Assembly: GCF_036850765.1 (NCBI RefSeq) | Contig: NC_089494.1 | Location: 57,367,809-57,431,808 of the forward strand | Direction: 5' to 3' | From: Saccopteryx bilineata | Lineage: Eukaryota; Chordata; Mammalia; Chiroptera; Emballonuridae | Length of the DNA stretch: 64,000 nt | Shown: piece after piece, positions 54,001 to 63,000 of the stretch | How positions within the stretch are numbered: the first letter of the stretch is position 1 | How the letters are laid out: each line of letters opens with the position of its first letter | Position numbers and translations under genes: made by a program | Notes under the pieces: generated by a model | What the model was told of the DNA's origin: nothing | What the model saw: the letters and a program-made list of their open reading frames with translations, nothing else | Database searches by the model: none

Positions 54001-57000
54001 CCTGGTCGCCCTGAAGCCATTGTCATTACAAGGAACAGTGTCACACTGCAGTGGAAGAAACCTGCTTATGATGGCGGTTCCAAAATAACAGGTTATATTG
54101 TAGAAAAGAAAGACCTACCTGATGGTCGTTGGATGAAAGCCAGCTTCACCAACGTATTAGAAACTGAGTTTACAGTGAGTGGACTTGTAGAAGATCAGAG
54201 ATATGAATTTAGAGTAATTGCAAGAAATGCAGCTGGCAACTTTAGTGAACCATCTGAAAGCACGGGTGCCATTACTGCAAGAGATGAGATTGATGCACCA
54301 AATGCTTCACTGGATCCCAAATATAAAGATGTCATCGTTGTACACGCAGGAGAGACTTTTGTCCTTGAAGCTGATATCCGCGGCAAACCTATACCTGATG
54401 TGGTTTGGTCAAAAGATGGAAAAGAGCTTGAGGAAACAGCTGCTAGGATGGAAATCAAATCCACTATTCAGAAAACAACTCTTGTTGTCAAAGACTGTAT
54501 ACGTACCGATGGAGGACAATATATTCTGAAACTGAGCAACGTGGGTGGAACAAAGTCTATACCAATCACTGTAAAGGTGCTTGACAGGCCAGGGCCTCCT
54601 GAAGGGCCTCTCAAAGTTTCTGGGGTTACTGCTGAAAAATGCTACCTGGCATGGAACCCACCTCTACAAGATGGTGGTGCTAATATTTCACATTACGTCA
54701 TTGAAAAGAGAGAGACAAGCCGACTTTCCTGGACTCAGGTTTCAACTGAGGTGCAGGCCCTTAACTACAAAGTTACTAAACTTCTTCCTGGTAATGAGTA
54801 CATCTTCCGTGTCATGGCTGTGAATAAATATGGCATTGGAGAGCCCTTGGAATCTGAGCCTGTGGTAGCCTGCAATCCTTATAAACCACCAGGTCCCCCC
54901 TCACCACCTGAAGCCTCAGCAATCACCAAAGATTCTATGGTAGTAACGTGGGCACGCCCAGTGGATGATGGAGGTGCTGAAATTGAGGGTTACATTATCG
55001 AAAAACGAGATAAGGAAGGCATTAGATGGATCAAGTGCAACAAGAAAACACTAACAGATCTCCGATTTAGGGTAACCGGCCTTACTGAAGGTCATTCCTA
55101 TGAATTCAGAGTTTCTGCTGAAAATGCAGCTGGTGTGGGTGAACCTAGCGAACCATCTGTTTTCTATCGTGCATGTGATGCCTTGTATCCACCAGGTCCA
55201 CCAAGTAATCCAAAAGTGACAGACACTTCCAGATCTTCCGTCTCCCTGGCCTGGAATAAGCCAATTTACGATGGCGGTGCACCTGTTAAAGGCTATGTCA
55301 TTGAAGTCAAAGAAGCCTCTGCTGATGAATGGACAACGTGCACTCCACCAACAGGATTACAAGGAAAGCAGTTCACAGTGACTGAGCTAAAAGAAAATAC
55401 TGAATATAATTTCCGTATTTGTGCCATCAACTCTGAAGGTGTAGGTGAACCTGCAACTATACCTGGTTCAGTTGTTGCTCAGGATCGGCTAGAACCACCA
55501 GAAATAGAACTTGATGCTGATCTCAGAAAGGTGGTCATTCTGCGTGCAAGTACTACTTTACGTTTATTTGTCACTATCAAAGGTCGACCAGAACCTGAGG
55601 TTAAATGGGGAAAGGCTGATGCCATTTTGACTGAGAGGGCCCAGATTGAGGTGACCAGCTCATATACAATGTTGGTGATTGATAATGTTACCAGATTTGA
55701 CAGTGGTCGGTATAATCTGACACTAGAAAACAACAGTGGCTCCAAAACAGCTTTTGTTAATGTTAGAGTTCTTGATTCACCAAGTGCCCCTGTGAATTTG
55801 ACTGTGAGAGAAGTGAAGAAAGACTCAGTGACATTGTCTTGGGAACCACCACTTATTGATGGAGGAGCTAAGATTACAAACTACATTGTCGAAAAACGAG
55901 AGGCTACAAGAAAAGCGTATGCTACTGTGACAAGCAATTGCACTAAGAACACTTTTAAAATCGAAAATCTCCAAGAAGGATGTTCTTACTTCTTCCGAGT
56001 CTTGGCTTCCAATGAATATGGGATTGGCTTGCCAGCTGAAACAACTGAACCCATTAAAGCTTCTGAAACACCCCTCCCACCTGGAAGAGTAACCCTTGTT
56101 GATGTGACCCGTAACACTGCTACAATTAAGTGGGAAAAACCAGAAAGTGATGGTGGCAGCAAAATTACTGGTTATGTAGTTGAAATGCAGACTAAAGGGA
56201 GTGAAAAATGGAGCACTTGCACACAAGTTAAGGCTCTGGAAGCAACTATATCTGGCCTAACTGCAGGAGAAGAGTATGTCTTCAGGGTAGCTGCAGTTAA
56301 TGAAAAAGGAAGAAGTGATCCGAGACAACTTGGAGTGCCAGTAATTGCAAGGGATATTGAAATACAGCCTTCAGTCGAGCTTCCCTTTAATACTTTCAAT
56401 GTAAAAGCTGGAGACCAACTTAAGATTGATGTGCCATTCAAAGGAAGACCTCAAGCTACTGTAAGCTGGAAAAAAGATGGTCAGACTCTTAAGGAGACAA
56501 CTAGAGTCAATGTTTCTTCTTCAAAGACTGTAACATCACTATCTATTAAGGAAGCTTCTAGGGAAGATGTGGGAACTTACGAATTATGTGTTTCAAACAG
56601 TGCTGGATCCATCACAGTCCCTATTACAGTAATTGTCCTTGACAAACCAGGACCTCCAGGACCGATACATATTGATGAGGTTAGTTGTGACAATATAACC
56701 ATTTCTTGGGATCCTCCAGAATACGATGGTGGCTGCCAAATTAGCAATTACATCGTTGAAAAGAGAGACACCACTTCTACAACGTGGCACATAGTTTCCC
56801 AAGCAGTTGCAAGAACATCCATTAAAATAGTGCGTCTGACAACAGGAAGCGAGTATCAGTTCCGTGTTTGTGCAGAAAACCGCTATGGAAAGAGCTCCTA
56901 CAGTGACTCTAAAGCTGTTGTCGCAGAGTATCCATTCAGCCCCCCAGGGCCTCCTGGCACTCCTAAAGTTGTGCATGCCACAAAATCTACCATGCTTGTC

Positions 57001-60000
57001 AGCTGGCAAGTACCAGTCAATGATGGAGGAAGTCAAGTAATTGGCTATCACCTTGAGTATAAAGAAAGGAGCAGTATTCTTTGGTCAAAAGCAAATAAAA
57101 TTCTCATCCCCAATACTCAAATGAAAGTCTCCGGCCTTGATGAAGGACTGATGTATGAGTATCGTGTATATGCTGTGAATATTGCTGGAATTGGTAAATG
57201 CAGTAAGGCTTGTGAACCAGTCCCTGCACGAGATCCCTGTGACCCTCCTGGACAACCTGAAGTCACAAATATCACAAGAAAATCAGTGTCACTTAAATGG
57301 TCTAAACCACGTTATGATGGTGGAGCTAAGATCACAGGATACATCATTGAACGCAGAGAACTACCAGATGGCCGGTGGCTGAAGTGCAATTTTACTAACA
57401 TACAAGAGACATACTTTGAAGTAACTGAACTTACTGAAGATCAGCGTTATGAATTCCGGGTTTTTGCAAGGAATGCTGCTGACTCAGTGAGTGAACCATC
57501 TGAATCCACTGGACCTATTACAGTTAAAGACGATGTTGAGGCTCCAAGAATTATGATGGATGTCAAATTCCGAGACGTCATTGTTGTTAAAGCTGGAGAG
57601 GTCCTTAAGATAAATGCAGACATTGCAGGGCGACCTCTGCCAGTAGTTTCCTGGACCAAGGATGGTGTAGAAATTGAAGAAAGGGCAAGAACAGAAATTG
57701 TCTCCACAGACTTTACTACTGTGTTAACAGTAAAAGACTGTGTCCGACGAGACAGTGGGCAGTATGTACTAACACTGAAGAATGTTGCAGGAACTCGGTC
57801 AATGGCAGTTAATTGCAAGGTACTTGATAAGCCTGGCCCACCAGCAGGACCAATTGAGATAAATGGCCTCACTGCTGAGAAATGCTCTCTTTCCTGGGGA
57901 CCTCCCCAAGAAGATGGTGGTGCAAGTATCGACTATTACATTGTAGAAAAACGTGAAACAAGTCGCCTTGCATGGACAATATGTGAAGGAGAATTAAGGA
58001 CTACATCCTGTAAAGTAACCAAGTTACTCAAAGGCAATGAATACATCTTTAGAGTAACAGGTGTCAATAAATATGGTGTTGGTGAGCCCCTAGAGAGTGT
58101 GGCTGTAAAGGCACTAGATCCATTTACAGTTCCAAGTCCACCCACATCTTTGGAAATTACATCTGTGACCAAAGAGTTCATGACACTTTGCTGGTCCAGA
58201 CCTGAGAGTGATGGAGGCAGTGAGATCTCTGGATATATAATTGAAAGACGGGAGAAGAACAGCGTACGGTGGGTGCGTGTCAACAAAAAACCAGTTTATG
58301 ATTTGAGAGTGAAATCAACAGGACTTCGGGAAGGATGTGAATATGAGTATCGGGTTTTTGCAGAAAATGCTGCTGGCTTAAGCCTTCCAAGTGAAACCTC
58401 TCCCCTAATTCGGGCAGAAGATCCAGTGTTCTTACCATCTCCTCCATCCAAACCAAGAATTGTAGACTCAGGCAAGACAAATATAACTATAAGCTGGGTT
58501 AAACCTTTGTTTGATGGTGGGGCCCCAATAATTGGATACACTATAGAATACAAAACATCTGATGAAACTGACTGGAAAACTGCCATTCAGAGCTTAAGAG
58601 GCACAGAATATACAATAAGTGCACTCACAACAGGGGCCGAATATGTTTTCAGAGTAAGATCTGTCAATAAGATGGGTGCTAGTGATCCCAGTGATAGTTC
58701 TGATCCCCAGATAGCAAAGGAAAGAGAGGAAGAACCTGTATTTGATATTGACAGTGAAATGAAGAAGACCTTGATTGTCAAGGCCGGTGCCTCTTTTACC
58801 ATGACTGTGCCTTTCCGAGGAAGACCAGTACCCAATGTCTCCTGGAGTAAGCCGGACACTGACCTCCGCACTCGAGCTTATATCGATTCTACAGATTCTC
58901 GTACGTCACTTACCATTGAAAATGCCAACAGAAATGATTCTGGGAAATACACATTAACCATTCAGAATAATTTGAATGCTGCTTCACTGACCTTAGTTGT
59001 CAAAGTTTTAGATTCTCCTGGTCCTCCAGCCAATATTTCTGTACATGACGTCACCAAAGAGTCTGCTGCGTTATCCTGGGATGTTCCTGAAAACGACGGT
59101 GGAGCACCCGTGAAGAACTATCACATAGAAAAGCGTGAGGCCAGCAAGAAAGCATGGGTCTCTGTAACCAACAACTGTAACCGCCTCTCCTACAAAGTTA
59201 CCAACCTACAAGAAGGAGCCATTTACTACTTCAGAGTCTCTGGAGAAAATGAGTTTGGCATTGGTGCACCAGCTGAAACAAAGGAAGGAGTAAAAATAAC
59301 AGGTATGTTTTTTTAAAAAAAAAAAAGAAAATCTACAAATTCATGTTAATTTTCCTAAAATAGTGTGAATCATTCTAATTACTGTTTAATCTTAAATACT
59401 TTTGGTTCACGCCTCAAACAGTTCATTAAATTTAACAGGGTGACATTGATCAATAAGAGTACATAGGTTTCAGGTAAACATTTCTATAGTATTTGAACTG
59501 TTGATTATGTCGCATACCCATCACCCAAAGTAAAGTCATTTTTTGTCACCTTATATTTGTCCCTCTTTACACCCTTCCCCCAACCCCCTTCCTCACATCG
59601 CTCTCCCCAAGAAAATTTTTGTTGATAAAAATATAAGTAGAAATTTACATAGCTGGAATTGGATAATACATGTTAAATTTAAGTATAATTGAATTTGACT
59701 ATGTATATAATGTGTATGTGTACAGAAATTACATGATGAAATTTCTTACAAGATTATTCATCTAATTTTTCAATTTTATGCCCATGCCAAACTTGGCATA
59801 TATTTTATCATTTAATCTGATGATTTGACACTTAATTTGAATATGAAAGCTATGACATGCTATGGTGCGTCATAAATAGCAAAAGCTCAAAAGCCAAACT
59901 GGCTATATAAAAGTAAGAAAGACTCAAATCAGAGCAAATATATGGCCTTCATTTAAAATTCTTCTCTTGACAATGCAAGAAGAACATACATGGATAAAAA

Positions 60001-63000
60001 TGTTGTAATAATATTCCCTTTCTTTTGCTGTTTTACTTTCTTAGAAAAACCAAGCCCACCTGAAAAACTTGGAGTAACAAGCGTATCCAAAGATAGCGTG
60101 TCCCTGGCCTGGTTGAAGCCAGAACATGATGGTGGAAGCAGAATAGTACACTATGTCATTGAAGCGCTGGAAAAGGGGCAGAAAAACTGGGTTAAATGTG
60201 CCGTGGTAAAGTCAACCCATCACGTTGTTTCTAGTCTGAGGGAGAATTCTGAATACTTTTTCCGGGTATTTGCTGAAAACCAAGCTGGCTTGAGTGACCC
60301 AAGGGAGCTGCTTCTTCCAGTTCTTGTTAAGGAGCAACTAGGTAAGTCCAATTTTATGCAGAAGCAAAATCTGAAATGATTTGCACTGGGTTGATTTTTA
60401 AAACTTCTTTTTCATCTTCATCTAACACACTCTTCTTTTTTAGAACCACCTGAAATTGACATGAAGCATTTCCCAAGTCATACTGTATATGTCAGAGCTG
60501 GTTCAAACCTTAAAGTTGACATTCCAATTTCTGGAAAACCACTGCCCAAAGTGACCTTATCAAGAGATGGTGTCCCACTGAAAGCAACTATGAGATTTAA
60601 TACTGAAGTTACTGCGGAGAACCTGACCATTAATCTCAAAGAAAGTGTTGCTGCTGATGCTGGAAAATACGAGATTACGGCTGCCAACTCCAGCGGAACA
60701 ACCAAAGCTTTTATTAACATCGTTGTACTGGACAGGCCTGGTCCCCCAACTGGCCCTGTTGTTATTAGTGATGTAACTGAAGAAACTGTGACTCTCAAGT
60801 GGGAGCCACCTAAGTATGATGGTGGAACGCATGTTACCAATTACATTGTGCTCAAGAGAGAGACAAGCACGGCAGTATGGACCGAAGTGTCTGCAACAGT
60901 TGCAAGAACCATGATTAAAGTCATGAAACTGACCACAGGAGAAGAATACCAATTCCGCATTAAGGCAGAAAACCGCTTTGGCATCAGTGATCACATAGAT
61001 TCAGCTTGTGTGACTGTCAAACTACCGTACAGTAAGTTGTCCAATTTGTCAAAGATCCCAAGTTTTCGTTTACATAAATGTTTCAAATGTCTGTATTAAC
61101 TTATGGTATTTCTCTCTTTTGTAGCAACACCTGGACCACCATCTACACCATGGGTCACTAATGTTACTCGAGAAAGCATCACCGTGGCCTGGCATGAACC
61201 CGTGTCCAACGGAGGCAATGCAGTTATAGGCTATCACCTGGAAATGAAAGATAGAAACAGTATTTTATGGCAGAAAGCCAACAAAATGCTCATTCGCACA
61301 ACTCACTTCAAAGTCACAACAATCAGTGCTGGACTTATTTATGAATTCAGGGTGTACGCAGAAAATGCTGCTGGTGTCGGAAAAGCCAGCCATCCTTCTG
61401 AGCCAGTTCTAGCCATAGATGCCTGTGGTATGTATCTATCATGAGGAAGAAGTTTCTGATACTTAGAAATGCAAATCTTGTTTCTGCAAAGCAAAACAAT
61501 GTTGGCATAGTGCTTGCCACTGATCTGCTTTCTCTCTTATTACCACAGAACCACCAAGAAATGTCCGTATCACCGATATTTCAAAGAATTCTGTCAACCT
61601 TTCATGGCAACAACCAGCTTTTGATGGAGGAAGCAAGATTACAGGTTACATTGTTGAGAAGCGAGACCTTCCAAATGGCAGATGGACCAAAGCCAGCTTC
61701 ACCAATGTCCTTGAGACTCAATTCACTGTCTCTGGTTTGACTCAGAACTCACAGTATGAATTCCGTGTCTTTGCTAGAAATGCTGTTGGCTCCATCAGCA
61801 ACCCATCTGAGGTTGTAGGCCCCATTACCTGCATCGATTCTTATGGTAAGCATTTTTATCGCTTTGAATTCCAACAACAGTGAACACAATAGTTATCCTT
61901 AATCCTTTTGGTCCTAATCTATAGAATAACTTTTAGTATACAACCTTAATTAGATTTTTAGAAGTAATTAGCTGAGAGGCTTAGGAAGAACTAACTGGGA
62001 GTCTAAAGAAATGCCTTAGCCTCTTGACTTAACTCTAAAACATGAGAGTTGGACTACAGAATAGCTAAAAGCCTTTCCAACTTCAACCTCTTTCGATTCT
62101 TTCATTGTGTACATTGGTGCTTTCACTCTTCATTTTTAAATTATCAGAGTCAATAATTAAGACCATAGTTTAGTGCCTGAAGGCTCTTCCTCTTGAATAA
62201 GTGAAAGACTAAGCAGCAGTGTTAATGATAGTATGAGCAGCTGCTAACATTTACTAGGTATTTTCTATGAATTCTCTCCCTGGGTTCTAACAGCCCTAAG
62301 ATTAACCCATTTTACAGAAGAGAAACTGAGATTTAGAGCACGTGTGTAACTTCTCCAACATCAAACAGCTCGTTAGTGACAGAGTGGGAATTCAAACAGA
62401 AAAGGCTTAGAACTCTCTGTATATTGTTGTCAGTCCAAAATATACATTCTTGACCATTCTGGAAAATAAGTGGCATATTCAATTCAGCAGTGGCTTAAAA
62501 ATTAGAATTTCATCAGAGACACTTTCCAAAAGTTTCCCATTTTCAAGGGGGAGCCTCTAAGGTGTCCGGGCAAAAGTAACCACTCCCACCCTCATGCTGA
62601 GAATCCCGGGGCTGCTCTTTATAAATCAGGCCTTGAGGACCCTGACTCAGCATTTGTGAGACTGTGAAGCCAGTCAGGTTTAGTTCTATTTCTCAAAAGT
62701 TCTAAGCAGCATGGCAGGAAATCTGTCCAATGAAATAATGTGGCTCTTTGAGTAGAGAATTCACACATTAAGGGTCTGACATGAACCACCCACACCTGTA
62801 CATTGGTGAACTGGAAAGAGAAAATAAAAAGAATAGTAGGTAGTAAGAGGAAGGAGAACCTAGCATGAAATAAAATGTATAATGCTGATTCTTCAATAAT
62901 GTTCTTACTAGCATATTGCATTGCATCACTGCATTCAAACATTTAATAGACTTTAAAATATATTTCAAAAGCATTTAAGTCCCTGTGCAATTAGCACAGT

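Noticed and set aside
42499..58728. CRISPR-like or satellite array suggested by regular repetition
   Set aside because: The periodicity is protein-domain repetition at about 300 nt and 3246 nt within one open frame, diverged at the DNA level.
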